Notes under the pieces: generated by a model | Told to the model about the DNA's origin: nothing | The model's input: the letters and a program-made list of their open reading frames with translations, nothing else | Databases searched by the model: none | Part shown: positions 1 to 7,956 of the stretch, one piece after another | Layout of the letters: each line of letters opens with the position of its first letter | How positions within the stretch are numbered: position 1 is the first letter of the stretch | NCBI GenBank assembly: GCA_018900975.1 | Contig: JAHIFK010000257.1 | Coordinates: 1-22,190 of the forward strand | Direction: 5' to 3' | Length of the DNA: 22,190 nt | Source of the DNA: Methanobacteriota archaeon | Lineage (GTDB): Archaea; Halobacteriota; Methanosarcinia; Methanosarcinales; Methanoperedenaceae | Translations under genes and position numbers: made by a program

Positions 1-1934
1 AGTCTCTTTCCGCCAAGGTTCCCTGACTCGATATATTTCTTGGCATTATCCCATGCTGCGCCGCCTGTTGTCATCATAAGTGCAAGCAAGAGACCTGAAA
101 TAATTACGCCGATGAGCAGACCTCCCAGCGCAACGGGGCCGAAGATAAAACCCACAACAAGAGGGGATAACACAGCAAGAAGCCCGGGGATTATCATTTC
201 TTTCTGTGCCGCTATTGTTACGATATCCACACAGCGCCCGTAATCCGGCTTTCCAGTTCCTTCCATGATCCCTTTTATCTCCCTGAACTGCCGCCTGATC
301 TCTGTTACTATAGTGGTCGCAGCACGCCCCACAGCTCCCATCAGGAAGCTTGTGAAAAGGAATGGTATCATTCCACCAATGAGTAAACCCACAAGAACCA
401 TCGGGTCTGAAAGGTTAAGCATCAGTTCTGGTTTACCTCCAACCATAACAACAGGTAAATTGCCTATCAGTTCAGGAGATTTTTCAAGCAGTTTGTTAAC
501 CTCACTGCTGTATGCTGCATAAAGTGCAAGTGCGCCAAGCGCAGCAGAACCTATGGCATATCCTTTTGTTACCGCCTTTGTGGTATTTCCCACTGCATCA
601 AGAGGATCTGTTATATCCCTGACTTCCTTTGGCAGGTCTGCCATTTCAGCGATACCGCCGGCGTTATCTGTTATTGGTCCATAAGCGTCGATCGCGATGA
701 TAATTCCCGTGACAGAGAGCATGGCAGCTGCTGCTATTGCAATACCATATAATCCAAGTGCGGGGTTGGAAGCACCGCCCATTATTAAATATGAGGACAG
801 GATGCCTGCACATATTACGATCACAGGCAGCGCCGTACTCTGCAGACCAACTGCAAGACCGGTAATTACATTTGTTCCCGGACCTGTCACCGAGGCATTG
901 GCTATATCTTTCACAGGTTGATGGGTCGTTGCCGTGTAATATTCTGTGATAAGTATCATTGCTGCAGTAACGCCAAGACCAATAAGTGCGCTGAAAAAGA
1001 GGCGGATATCGTTCATCATCACATCCGTGATCACATAGAACAATATCAGCGATATTAATCCTGCAACGATCGCTCCATTATACATCGCTCCCATAATATT
1101 GCCCGACTTACCAAGCTTTACAAAGAATATCCCGATGATGGATGCAATGATGGCTGCCGCGCCAAGTGTCAGGGGATATATGACAGCATTTGGAAATTCA
1201 TTCATTACAGTCACACCGATGAGCATCGCGCCAAGCGCCGTGACGGCATAGGTCTCAAAGAGGTCAGCAGCCATACCTGCACAGTCGCCCACGTTATCTC
1301 CCACGTTGTCAGCTATTACACCGGGATTTCGCGGGTCGTCTTCAGGAATTCCTGCTTCCACTTTTCCCACAAGGTCAGTACCCACATCTGCTGCTTTTGT
1401 AAATATGCCGCCGCCGATCCTTGCGAAAAGACTGATAAGTGAAGCGCCAAATCCGAACCCAACCACTTTATCGACATCCTGGACATCCCCGCCAAACGCG
1501 ATAAATAATCCGCTTACACCAAGCAGAGCCAGACTTGCAACTGATATCCCCGTGACAGCGCCTCCCTTGAACGCCACATCAAGCGCTTTCGCCATGCCTT
1601 CTTTGGCTGCATTGGCACAGCGCACGTTGCTTTTCACCGAGATGTTCATGCCCAGATACCCGGCTGCGGCTGACATTACAGCGCCGAGGACGAATCCAGC
1701 GGCTGTTTCCCATCCGATAGCCAGCCAGATCAATATAGCAAGTATGGCCGCGATCACCGCTACGGTCTTATACTGCCGGTTAAGGTAAGCCATTGCGCCT
1801 TCCTGTATGGCAGAGGCGATGGCTTTCATCTTCTCTGTACCTGCATCAAGTTTCAATATATACGAAACAAGATACAATGCGAAAACAAGTCCGATAATGC
1901 CCGCAAGCGGGGCTGAGTACAATAACTGTTCCAT
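1..1934 (-). CDS. hppA: Membrane-bound proton-translocating pyrophosphatase, C-terminus cut by window edge
   Basis: This gene hydrolyses cytoplasmic pyrophosphate and pumps protons across the membrane. The reverse-strand reading starts MEQLLYSAPLAGIIG and gives 644 codons of a polytopic protein without reaching a stop, so roughly the last 30-60 residues lie outside the window. The family substrate-binding segment is present near residue 175-215 (DVGTDLVGKVE, then DDPRNPGVIADNVGDNVGD), with the acidic Mg-PPi ligands. The motif GNTTKAVTKG places a lysine at about residue 453, the position that is Lys in the K+-independent class and Ala in the K+-dependent class, so a K+-independent H+ pump is predicted from family knowledge. 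A GGAGG lies at 1940-1944, five bases before the ATG at 1934. An alternating TA-rich box (about 1968-1984) fits a promoter giving a very short leader. It is divergent from a PhoU-type regulator, so both may respond to phosphate status (inference). Confidence 0.97.
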   Translation of the reverse strand, partial: MEQLLYSAPLAGIIGLVFALYLVSYILKLDAGTEKMKAIASAIQEGAMAYLNRQYKTVAVIAAILAILIWLAIGWETAAGFVLGAVMSAAAGYLGMNISVKSNVRCANAAKEGMAKALDVAFKGGAVTGISVASLALLGVSGLFIAFGGDVQDVDKVVGFGFGASLISLFARIGGGIFTKAADVGTDLVGKVEAGIPEDDPRNPGVIADNVGDNVGDCAGMAADLFETYAVTALGAMLIGVTVMNEFPNAVIYPLTLGAAAIIASIIGIFFVKLGKSGNIMGAMYNGAIVAGLISLILFYVITDVMMNDIRLFFSALIGLGVTAAMILITEYYTATTHQPVKDIANASVTGPGTNVITGLAVGLQSTALPVIVICAGILSSYLIMGGASNPALGLYGIAIAAAAMLSVTGIIIAIDAYGPITDNAGGIAEMADLPKEVRDITDPLDAVGNTTKAVTKGYAIGSAALGALALYAAYSSEVNKLLEKSPELIGNLPVVMVGGKPELMLNLSDPMVLVGLLIGGMIPFLFTSFLMGAVGRAATTIVTEIRRQFREIKGIMEGTGKPDYGRCVDIVTIAAQKEMIIPGLLAVLSPLVVGFIFGPVALGGLLIGVIISGLLLALMMTTGGAAWDNAKKYIESGNLGGKR

Positions 1935-2086
1935 AATTTCCTCCATGTGATTTTTTGGCTACTTGGTGGTATATATATATATTGTTTACCTATGTTTGAG
2001 GGGCAGGATATGGAGTTCTGAAAAATACATATTTTATCCACAATTCCTATATATACCATAAAATATCAGTAGAATAATGATAAAAC
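1935..2086. promoter_or_regulatory. Divergent promoter region hppA / phoU-like gene
   Basis: This 152-base spacer carries two TATA-like boxes. On the minus strand there is a run of alternating TA at about 1968-1984 serving the pyrophosphatase. On the plus strand TATATATA lies at 2048-2055, followed by an AT-rich ATAAAATA at about 2059-2066, which is 25 bases or so upstream of the ATG at 2087. The plus-strand gene has no recognisable Shine-Dalgarno, so it is probably leaderless or nearly so. Confidence 0.55.
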
Positions 2087-3097
2087 ATGGAAACCCGTAA
2101 AGTTTACGTAAGCGGCGGCTCGACCTATGTGATCTCCCTGCCAAAGAAATGGGTAAAAAAGACCGACCTGAAAGCAGGCGACTCACTTGTAGTAACAGAA
2201 CAGGGGGGCTCGCTGCTTGTTGGGGCAAGCATCAGCGAGAAAAAGCCTACGACAAAAGAGGTCAGGATATCACAGATGATTTCAGGCGATGCGCTTGAAC
2301 GCATAATAATCGCATTGTATCTTGTTGGTTATGATACTATCAGGATAAAGCTTGACAGGAAAGACCATCTTCCATACAGGAAGAGCATACGCAAGATGCT
2401 GGACTACCTGATAGGCATCGAGATACTTGAAGATACGAATGACTCCATGACGCTTGAGATAATGGTGGATTACAGGCGCATGACCACAATGCAGATACTT
2501 CAGAGGATGTACTCCATAAACAGGTCGATGCTCCTTGACCTTGGTAAATCTCTCAAAACAGGCGATATTGGGCTTGCAAAAGACGTGATGGTTAGGGAGC
2601 GGGAGATAGACCGGCTGTATTTCCTTGTAGTGAGGCAGCTTAAGAGCGCTGTGGAATATCCACAGGTTGCAGAGAAACTTGGGATCGAGCGCCAGAGGGA
2701 CTGTCTTGGTTACAGGATAGCGGTCAAGGTGCTTGAGAGGATAGCAGACCACATAGAGAACATATCTAAAAGCTATATCCAGCTTCTTGAAGTCCAGAAA
2801 AGCATAGTTATGGCTGATTTTGTCAGGCTTAATAACAGCCTGGTAACGATATTTGAAAAATCAATGAACGCGCTGTTCACAAGAGACATCGAAAAGGCTG
2901 AGAAGATATTCATGGAACTCAAGGATATCAAGAAAGCCCATACTGATCTGTCAGGAGAACTGTTGCTCCCGGGGAATGTCAAGTCAGCCATATTGCAAAA
3001 GACAATGCTTGACAGCTTCGGGAGAGTAGCAAGTTACATCGGGGATATTGCTGAGATCGCAATAAATATGTCAGTAGATACGCTTGGAGAGGAATGA
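2087..3097 (+). CDS. PhoU-domain regulator with N-terminal AbrB/SpoVT-type DNA-binding hairpin
   Basis: This is a 336-residue archaeal phosphate-uptake-regulator-like protein. Residues 1-45 (KVYVSGGSTYVISLPKKWVK, then LKAGD and LLV) match the AbrB/SpoVT swapped-hairpin fold that binds DNA. The rest is strongly helical with the charged pattern of PhoU repeats from about residue 110 to 330, including REREIDRLYFLVVRQL and a second repeat with ADHIENISKSY. Family knowledge says PhoU proteins modulate phosphate transport and signalling; the AbrB fusion is common in archaea and suggests direct transcriptional control. No phosphate transporter or two-component genes are visible here. Its neighbour in divergent orientation is a pyrophosphatase that releases phosphate, which makes a phosphate link plausible but unproven. 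It is probably leaderless. Confidence 0.9.
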   Translation: METRKVYVSGGSTYVISLPKKWVKKTDLKAGDSLVVTEQGGSLLVGASISEKKPTTKEVRISQMISGDALERIIIALYLVGYDTIRIKLDRKDHLPYRKSIRKMLDYLIGIEILEDTNDSMTLEIMVDYRRMTTMQILQRMYSINRSMLLDLGKSLKTGDIGLAKDVMVREREIDRLYFLVVRQLKSAVEYPQVAEKLGIERQRDCLGYRIAVKVLERIADHIENISKSYIQLLEVQKSIVMADFVRLNNSLVTIFEKSMNALFTRDIEKAEKIFMELKDIKKAHTDLSGELLLPGNVKSAILQKTMLDSFGRVASYIGDIAEIAINMSVDTLGEE

Positions 3098-3187
3098 TCT
3101 TCTGATTTATTTATTCAGGATAAATAACTCGAGGTAAGGATAATAAAATCCGAATAATAATATTAATAACTCTCAAAAATAATGTAC

Positions 3188-3204
3188 GCGGAGTATTTCT
3201 CCGC
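3188..3204 (-). terminator. Hairpin between convergent genes
   Basis: GCGGAG (3188-3193), loop TATTT, CTCCGC (3199-3204) form a perfect 6-bp stem six bases beyond the stop of the minus-strand membrane protein gene. On the minus strand it is followed by a T-rich stretch, so it can end transcripts of that gene. It also sits downstream of the plus-strand PhoU-like gene and might serve both directions. Confidence 0.5.
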
Positions 3205-3209
3205 TGCGA

Positions 3210-3560
3210 TCATAATTTCAATTTTTCGCTTGTCTTGATATCATCCAACACCTGTCCAATCAGGTTTTTGGCGTTTTCCAGATGCTTTGTACCGCTGCCT
3301 GCAAGCTGGTTGAAGTTGTCTTGAATAAGGAGTTCGTTCTCCTGCATCATATAAATGTAATACACAAGGATACTCCAGTATATAGACAATCCTAAAAAAC
3401 CTGCTATACCTATAACTACAAGCTGGTCATGTACCTTAGAAACGGTCAGACCCAATGGGAGTAGATTATCTATAGAAACGAAATAGTTGTATAGTATGAT
3501 CAACCCAAAGATAATTGGCACGACACCAATCAGAAAAATGTTTGTTTTGCTGAGCCTCAT
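3210..3560 (-). CDS. Small membrane protein with two predicted transmembrane helices and a soluble helical tail
   Basis: I do not recognise this 116-residue protein. It starts MRLSKTNIFLIGVVPIIFG; a first hydrophobic helix spans about residues 8-29 and a second about 49-70 (VVIGIAGFLGLSIYWSILVY). After that comes a polar, probably helical tail (residues 73-116) that ends in alternating lysines and hydrophobics (TSEKLKL). The ATG at 3560 has AGGTG (3566-3570) as a Shine-Dalgarno at five bases and TATA-like boxes at about 3571-3580 and 3592-3599. It follows hemA on the same strand after 70 bases but has its own promoter signals, so it is probably a separate unit. A small archaeal membrane protein of unknown role is the safest call. 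Confidence 0.75.
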   Translation of the reverse strand: MRLSKTNIFLIGVVPIIFGLIILYNYFVSIDNLLPLGLTVSKVHDQLVVIGIAGFLGLSIYWSILVYYIYMMQENELLIQDNFNQLAGSGTKHLENAKNLIGQVLDDIKTSEKLKL

Positions 3561-3604
3561 TCGAACACCTATATATAATATGTAAATTCTCTATATAAAT
3601 CTGT

Positions 3605-3655
3605 CCCTCTCAGATTCTTTTCTCTGAGGACTATACCCTCTCAGGATTCTTTTTT
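3605..3655. repeat. Imperfect direct repeat spanning the hemA stop codon
   Basis: CCCTCTCAGATTCTTTT at 3605-3621 is repeated as CCCTCTCAGGATTCTTTTTT at 3636-3655, 31 bases apart with one inserted G. The second copy encodes the C-terminal residues and stop of HemA; the first lies just downstream. Within the first copy CTCAGA and TCTGAG can also form a 6-bp stem. It looks like a small tandem duplication of the 3' end. Confidence 0.6.
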
Positions 3656-4902
3656 CCTTTTGCGCCATTCAACTGGAATAGTTCTGCCACAGTATCCAGG
3701 AATCTTTCATCGTCATGCTCCGCAGCGCAGCGGAGTATCTTGGTAGGTTCTGCCAGGATCTGGTTGGCAAATGAATGTGTCATGTCATCAAGCACCATGC
3801 GCTCACTATCCCCGATTGTATGCCTCGACTTGAGTTTATTTATTGCTTCCTCGCATTCTTTTCTCCTTATTTGTTCGATACTTGAATAAAGCGCTGAAAT
3901 TATCCAGTCAGCCTGCTGGCGCTTGTACTGTTTATTAAGCAATTCCAGTTCTTCCTCGATAAGCGCCTCTGCTTTCCTGGCTTCCTCTTTCCTCTTTGAA
4001 AGGTTCGTATCGCTGATGCTTTTCAGGTTATCGATGTTAAAGAGCCTGACATCAGGTATTTCCCCCACGCTGCTCTCGATATTCCTGGGATTGCCGATAT
4101 CTATAAGCATGATCTCATTTTTACGTTCTTCCATAACGCGGGAAATCAATTCACGTGTCAGGACAAAATGCGGCGCAGAAGTAGCGCTTATTATAACATC
4201 TGACTTTGGGATGAAATTTTCGATAGCTTCGTATTTCACGGCCCTTCCGTTCAACTCACACGCCAGAGCTTCAGCGCGCTCAAAAGTCCTGTTCGAAACA
4301 TAAATTACTTTGATGTTCTTATTGGAAAGCGCTTTGGCAACAAGCGTTCCCATCTCACCTGCTCCAATGACCATTACCGTTTTTCCACTCAACCCTCCAA
4401 GGGTATTTTCTGCAAGTTCCACGGCTGCAGAACCAATAGAGACCGAACCTTTATTAATACCGGTCTCATTCCTTATGCGCTTCCCCACCTGGATGGCTTT
4501 GCCAAAGGCTGTATCGAGTGTCTTGCCTGTGGATTCAGCTTTCTTCGCAAGCGCGTATAATTCTTTTACCTGACCGAGTATCTGGTCTTCCCCTACTATC
4601 ATGGATTCAAGACCGCAGGTCAGCCGTAAAAGGTGCCTCAACGACTCTTCATGGTCAAGAAAATCAACTATCCTCGATGAAACTTTCATGTGTTTTGCGA
4701 ACTCAAAAAGCACCTTGCTTCCTTTGGGCGAAACGACATACACTTCGACGCGGTTGCAGGTTTTTAGAACTGCGCACTCCTCAACGAGTTCGTGCATTTT
4801 AAGACGCATTAATAGATGCTCGACCCCTCCGTGCCACGCGCCTTCCATCTCTTCTATGCTCGCCTTTGTATGCGTGATAAGCATGCTGGATATTTCAGTC
4901 AT
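3631..4902 (-). CDS. hemA: Glutamyl-tRNA reductase
   Basis: This enzyme reduces glutamyl-tRNA(Glu) with NADPH to glutamate-1-semialdehyde, the first committed step of C5 tetrapyrrole synthesis (heme, siroheme, cobamides, F430). The 423-residue length is usual for the family. The catalytic cysteine is in VLKTCNRVEVY at about residue 49, the substrate domain contains GLESMIVGEDQILGQVKEL, and the NADPH-binding motif VIGAGEMGTLVAKAL lies at about residue 177-191. The C-terminal dimerisation helix runs from about residue 310 onward. It overlaps the upstream precorrin-2 dehydrogenase gene by four bases (ATGA at 4899-4902), so the two are translationally coupled. It is the last gene of the operon. 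A short imperfect direct repeat spans its stop codon. Confidence 0.98.
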   Translation of the reverse strand: MTEISSMLITHTKASIEEMEGAWHGGVEHLLMRLKMHELVEECAVLKTCNRVEVYVVSPKGSKVLFEFAKHMKVSSRIVDFLDHEESLRHLLRLTCGLESMIVGEDQILGQVKELYALAKKAESTGKTLDTAFGKAIQVGKRIRNETGINKGSVSIGSAAVELAENTLGGLSGKTVMVIGAGEMGTLVAKALSNKNIKVIYVSNRTFERAEALACELNGRAVKYEAIENFIPKSDVIISATSAPHFVLTRELISRVMEERKNEIMLIDIGNPRNIESSVGEIPDVRLFNIDNLKSISDTNLSKRKEEARKAEALIEEELELLNKQYKRQQADWIISALYSSIEQIRRKECEEAINKLKSRHTIGDSERMVLDDMTHSFANQILAEPTKILRCAAEHDDERFLDTVAELFQLNGAKGKKNPERV

Positions 4903-5552
4903 AACGTTTTCCTATCCTGTACTATATGTTTTAAAGCTAGCTTATATGCTTTTTCATAAGATTCGTTAAATGCTTCCCATACATCATTATCATTAATGAT
5001 GTTCCACAGTATCTCGCTGCGTTCTTTCTGGTCTTTGACCTGCGTCTTCAGCATTTCCCGGAATTCATTCTGGAGCCTGGCCATCTGCGCGAATTGGGGT
5101 GTAATAACATCTTCGAGCCTCTGCCTTATGAATTTGGAAAGCGCAGGGCTGTGGCCTAGAGTTGATATCCCGATCACGATATCCCCCTGCCTGATGACAG
5201 ATGGGACGATGACATCCCCCATGTCATCAACCCTGTTGACAAGCTTTCCGTTCTTTTCTGCAATGGAAGCGATGTTATCATTCAAAATTGCATCGCTGGT
5301 TGCCGGTATAACAATAAAAGCGTTTTTCATGTACCTGAGACTTTCATTATCATTGAGGTCTTTAACCTTTATAAGCTTTATTTTTCCGTCCTTATAATGC
5401 CCCTCAAGAGATGAGGTGAAATCCCTGCTGATAACAGTAACTTCTGCCGCCCCTGAAAAGAACAGGGCTTTCCGTTCCCCTACCTTTCCTCCTCCAAATA
5501 TGACCACTTCCTTTCCTGCCAGATCAAGTATCAGGGGGAGGAACTGTTTCAT
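4899..5552 (-). CDS. Precorrin-2 dehydrogenase / sirohydrochlorin ferrochelatase (Met8p/CysG N-terminal type)
   Basis: This 217-residue protein oxidises precorrin-2 to sirohydrochlorin with NAD+ and probably inserts iron to give siroheme. The N-terminal Rossmann motif IFGGGKVGERKAL is at residues 18-30. The catalytic aspartate motif VNRVDD (about 105-110) is followed by VIVPSVIRQGDIVIGISTLG and SPALSKFIRQRLE, which are family signatures. The SAM-dependent methyltransferase half found in bacterial CysG is absent, as usual in archaea. It overlaps its neighbours on both sides by four bases (5549-5552 and 4899-4902), so it is translationally coupled between the siroheme decarboxylase subunit and hemA. 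Its product is the substrate of the upstream gene product. Confidence 0.93.
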   Translation of the reverse strand: MKQFLPLILDLAGKEVVIFGGGKVGERKALFFSGAAEVTVISRDFTSSLEGHYKDGKIKLIKVKDLNDNESLRYMKNAFIVIPATSDAILNDNIASIAEKNGKLVNRVDDMGDVIVPSVIRQGDIVIGISTLGHSPALSKFIRQRLEDVITPQFAQMARLQNEFREMLKTQVKDQKERSEILWNIINDNDVWEAFNESYEKAYKLALKHIVQDRKTL

Positions 5553-6007
5553 AACCTTACACCGGTCTTTTTAAACTCTTTTTCGCTGAAAAGAATGCTG
5601 TAATCCCTTATTCCTGTCGCAAGGGATATTTCCTTTGCCACTTTTTCGCATTCTTGGCGCGAATAGGAATGTATCATAGTAAAAAGGTTATATTTCCAGC
5701 CCGGATAACGCGGGCGTTCGTAACAGTGCGTGACCTCTGCAAAACCCGCCATGATCGCGCCCACTTCTTCAACCTTATCATCAGGCACGTCCCATGTGCA
5801 CATAGCGTTTGCAGTTATTCCGATCGCCCGATGCCCGATAGATGCCCCAAAACGCCGTATAGTGCCATCTTTTATCATTCCGGCCATCCTGCTTATAACT
5901 TCATCTTCGGATATTCCAAGCTCTTTTGCCACCTGTTTGAAAGGTTCAGGGGCTATTGGGATACCATCCTGTATTGTTTGTAGTATTTTCCTGTCTTTTA
6001 GATTCAT
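5549..6007 (-). CDS. ahbB: Siroheme decarboxylase subunit, Lrp/AsnC fold (AhbB-like)
   Basis: Siroheme decarboxylase (AhbA/AhbB) removes two acetate carboxyls of siroheme to give didecarboxysiroheme in the alternative heme pathway of archaea and sulfate reducers. The 152-residue protein has an N-terminal winged HTH of AsnC/Lrp type (residues 1-55, with DGTIRRFGASIGHR) and a C-terminal RAM-like ferredoxin fold. The stretch HCYERPRYPGWKYNLFTMIH (94-113) is the signature seen in this enzyme family, and I recall it as closer to AhbB than AhbA. Its position directly before siroheme synthesis and hemA supports the enzyme call over a transcription regulator. The AhbA partner is not in the window. 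The ATG at 6007 has no clear Shine-Dalgarno; a box CTTTTATAG on the minus strand (about 6044-6053) fits a short leader. Confidence 0.85.
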   Translation of the reverse strand: MNLKDRKILQTIQDGIPIAPEPFKQVAKELGISEDEVISRMAGMIKDGTIRRFGASIGHRAIGITANAMCTWDVPDDKVEEVGAIMAGFAEVTHCYERPRYPGWKYNLFTMIHSYSRQECEKVAKEISLATGIRDYSILFSEKEFKKTGVRL

Positions 6008-6223
6008 AGTATCATAAACATTTATTTAATAGATGTCTATTAGGCTATAAAAGTATCATGGATATCAAAAATATTTTTAAAAAACTATTCTATAATCTCA
6101 GATGTTCAGAGGTTCTTCGGGTTATTGCTCTCTATAATTATGATAAGCTTTGTCTACGTCCTGATTAAAAGCATAAAATAGACTGAAGCAATATTGATTA
6201 TCTCGCAAGGCAATAGAAAACAA

Positions 6224-6805
6224 ATGCTCGATAAAATAAAACCGGTTTTCAGTGATTTACTCAGACCGTTCGCAAAAAAGATCGTTGGAGTAAATCCAAA
6301 CACACTGACTCTTCTGGGTCTGTTAATAAGCATTGCAGCGGCAGTTTATTTTGCACGAGGTGAAGTCTTAGCGGCAGGATCAATTCTGCTCCTTAGCGGC
6401 ATCTTTGACGCCCTGGACGGGGCAGTCGCTCGTGAAAATGGCAGGACGACCCATTTTGGGGGTTTTCTTGATTCGGTCTGCGACAGGTTTGCGGATGCTG
6501 CTGTGCTGATAGGAGCGATGTATGGAGGTCTGACCGCGTTTCCACTGTTTTCTGGTTTGTTTCCCGATTGGTTCCTAGGCTCACTGGCAATAGTGGGCTC
6601 GTTAATGGTAAGCTATACAAGAGCACGAGCAGAGGCTGCCGGAACCACTGCTTCAGTTGGTGTTGGAGAACGAGCGGTCAGGATGTTGATACTGATATTT
6701 GGCGCGTTCATTAACATGGTAAACTGGGCTGTTCTTCTGGTAACAGTAATTTCTTACTTTACAGTTTTCCAGAGAATCGCGTATGTCAAAGGAACACTTA
6801 AATAA
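6224..6805 (+). CDS. CDP-alcohol phosphatidyltransferase, probable archaetidylinositol phosphate synthase
   Basis: This integral membrane enzyme joins CDP-archaeol to 1L-myo-inositol 1-phosphate to form archaetidylinositol phosphate. The class-defining motif is complete: D-x2-DG-x2-AR-x8-G-x3-D-x3-D, read from FDALDGAVARENG to GGFLDSVCDRF. About five or six hydrophobic helices follow or flank it. The assignment to the inositol branch rests on the next gene, an inositol-1-phosphate synthase 44 bases downstream on the same strand. I chose the ATG at 6224 (MLDKIKPVFSD, 193 residues); an in-frame TTG at 6194 would add ten residues but has no better ribosome site. Other CDP-alcohol transferases (serine or glycerol phosphate type) are possible if context is ignored. 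Confidence 0.88.
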   Translation: MLDKIKPVFSDLLRPFAKKIVGVNPNTLTLLGLLISIAAAVYFARGEVLAAGSILLLSGIFDALDGAVARENGRTTHFGGFLDSVCDRFADAAVLIGAMYGGLTAFPLFSGLFPDWFLGSLAIVGSLMVSYTRARAEAAGTTASVGVGERAVRMLILIFGAFINMVNWAVLLVTVISYFTVFQRIAYVKGTLK

Positions 6806-6849
6806 CAACTTTTAAGTCAAATAAAAGTTATGACAGAAAGGGTATTAAA

Positions 6850-7956
6850 ATGGAAGGCATTAGAATAGCAATCATAGGTGCAGGTAATTGCGCGTCATCA
6901 CTGGTTCAGGGACTTGAGTACTATAAAAACGTAAATGCTTCTGACGACCTAATTCCAGGTCTTATGCATAATTCCCTTGGATGCTATCTGATATCGGATA
7001 TAAAACCAGTGGCGGCATTTGATGTTGACAAAAGAAAAGTAGGTAAAGACCTCTCTCATGCTCTTTTTTCCGAACCGAATTGTACAAAAAAGTTTTCAGA
7101 TATTCCTGAACTGGGTATTGAGGTTATGAAAGGGCAGGTTCTTGACGGAGTTGCGCCTCACATGGAGGATTATTTCCGTGTGGATGATACGCAGGAACCG
7201 GTAGATGTCGCATCTGTTTTAAAAAAATCTAAGGCTGATGTTTTAATAAATTACCTGCCAGTTGGTTCTGAGAAAGCGGTCAAATGGTATGCTGAACAGT
7301 CACTGGAGGCAGGATGCGCATTTATAAACTGCATCCCTGTATTCATCGCATCAGACAGGCAGTGGGCTGATAAGTTCCTCAATGCAGGTCTCCCCGTCAT
7401 TGGGGATGACATAAAAAGCCTCGTCGGCGCCACAATTGTTCACCGCACCCTGACCCAGATGATAATCGATCGTGGGGCAAAGATAGACAGCACGTATCAG
7501 TTAAACGTTGGAGGGAATACGGATTTCAGGAATATGACTGACCAGTCAAGGCTTAAGTCCAAGAAGATCTCAAAGACCGAATCCGTGTCATCGCAGATAC
7601 CTTACGACGCGTATGTGTATGCAGGACCCAACGGGTGCATCGACAGCCTTAAAGACAACAAGATATGCCACCTGAAGATAGATTTCAAACTGTTTGGAGA
7701 TGTACCTGCTAATCTTGACCTCAAGTTGTCGGTGGAGGATAGCCCGAACAGCGCCGGAGTGGTTGTGGACGCCGTCCGCGTGGCAAAGATCGCAATGGAC
7801 AGGAAGATCGGAGGCCCGATATTACCTGCTTGTGCATATTTCATGAAGCATCCACCGCAGCAGATGCGTGAGGAAGAGGCGCGTCATCAACTTGAAGAAT
7901 TTATTAACGCTGTTACCCGATTACCTTCATTTTCGAGACCTTCAGTGTCGGTGTGA
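6850..7956 (+). CDS. ino1: Inositol-3-phosphate synthase (myo-inositol-1-phosphate synthase)
   Basis: This enzyme isomerises glucose 6-phosphate to inositol phosphate with NAD+, feeding archaetidylinositol synthesis. The 368-residue protein has the short actinobacterial/archaeal form, beginning GIRIAIIGAGNCASSLVQG with the NAD-binding loop at residues 8-16. Family segments seen include VLINYLPVGSEKA, FINCIPVFIAS, GDDIKSLVGATIVHRTL and NVGGNTDFRNM, with catalytic lysines such as those in SRLKSKKISKT. AGAAAGGG ten bases or so upstream acts as a weak ribosome site. It is the second gene of an inositol-lipid unit with the CDP-alcohol transferase upstream. Its last 44 bases overlap the 3' end of the convergent tldE-like gene. 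Confidence 0.96.
   Translation: MEGIRIAIIGAGNCASSLVQGLEYYKNVNASDDLIPGLMHNSLGCYLISDIKPVAAFDVDKRKVGKDLSHALFSEPNCTKKFSDIPELGIEVMKGQVLDGVAPHMEDYFRVDDTQEPVDVASVLKKSKADVLINYLPVGSEKAVKWYAEQSLEAGCAFINCIPVFIASDRQWADKFLNAGLPVIGDDIKSLVGATIVHRTLTQMIIDRGAKIDSTYQLNVGGNTDFRNMTDQSRLKSKKISKTESVSSQIPYDAYVYAGPNGCIDSLKDNKICHLKIDFKLFGDVPANLDLKLSVEDSPNSAGVVVDAVRVAKIAMDRKIGGPILPACAYFMKHPPQQMREEEARHQLEEFINAVTRLPSFSRPSVSV

Noticed and set aside
1306..1788. 160-codon plus-strand frame and smaller ones at 40-921
   Set aside because: They lie opposite the pyrophosphatase gene, whose conserved motifs are clear on the minus strand.
6059..6180. Possible small peptide genes between ahbB and the CDP-alcohol transferase, one frame reading like a transmembrane helix ending at about 6180
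   Set aside because: The hydrophobic frame has no start codon with support upstream, and the ATG frame at 6059 gives a 36-residue peptide without a ribosome site.
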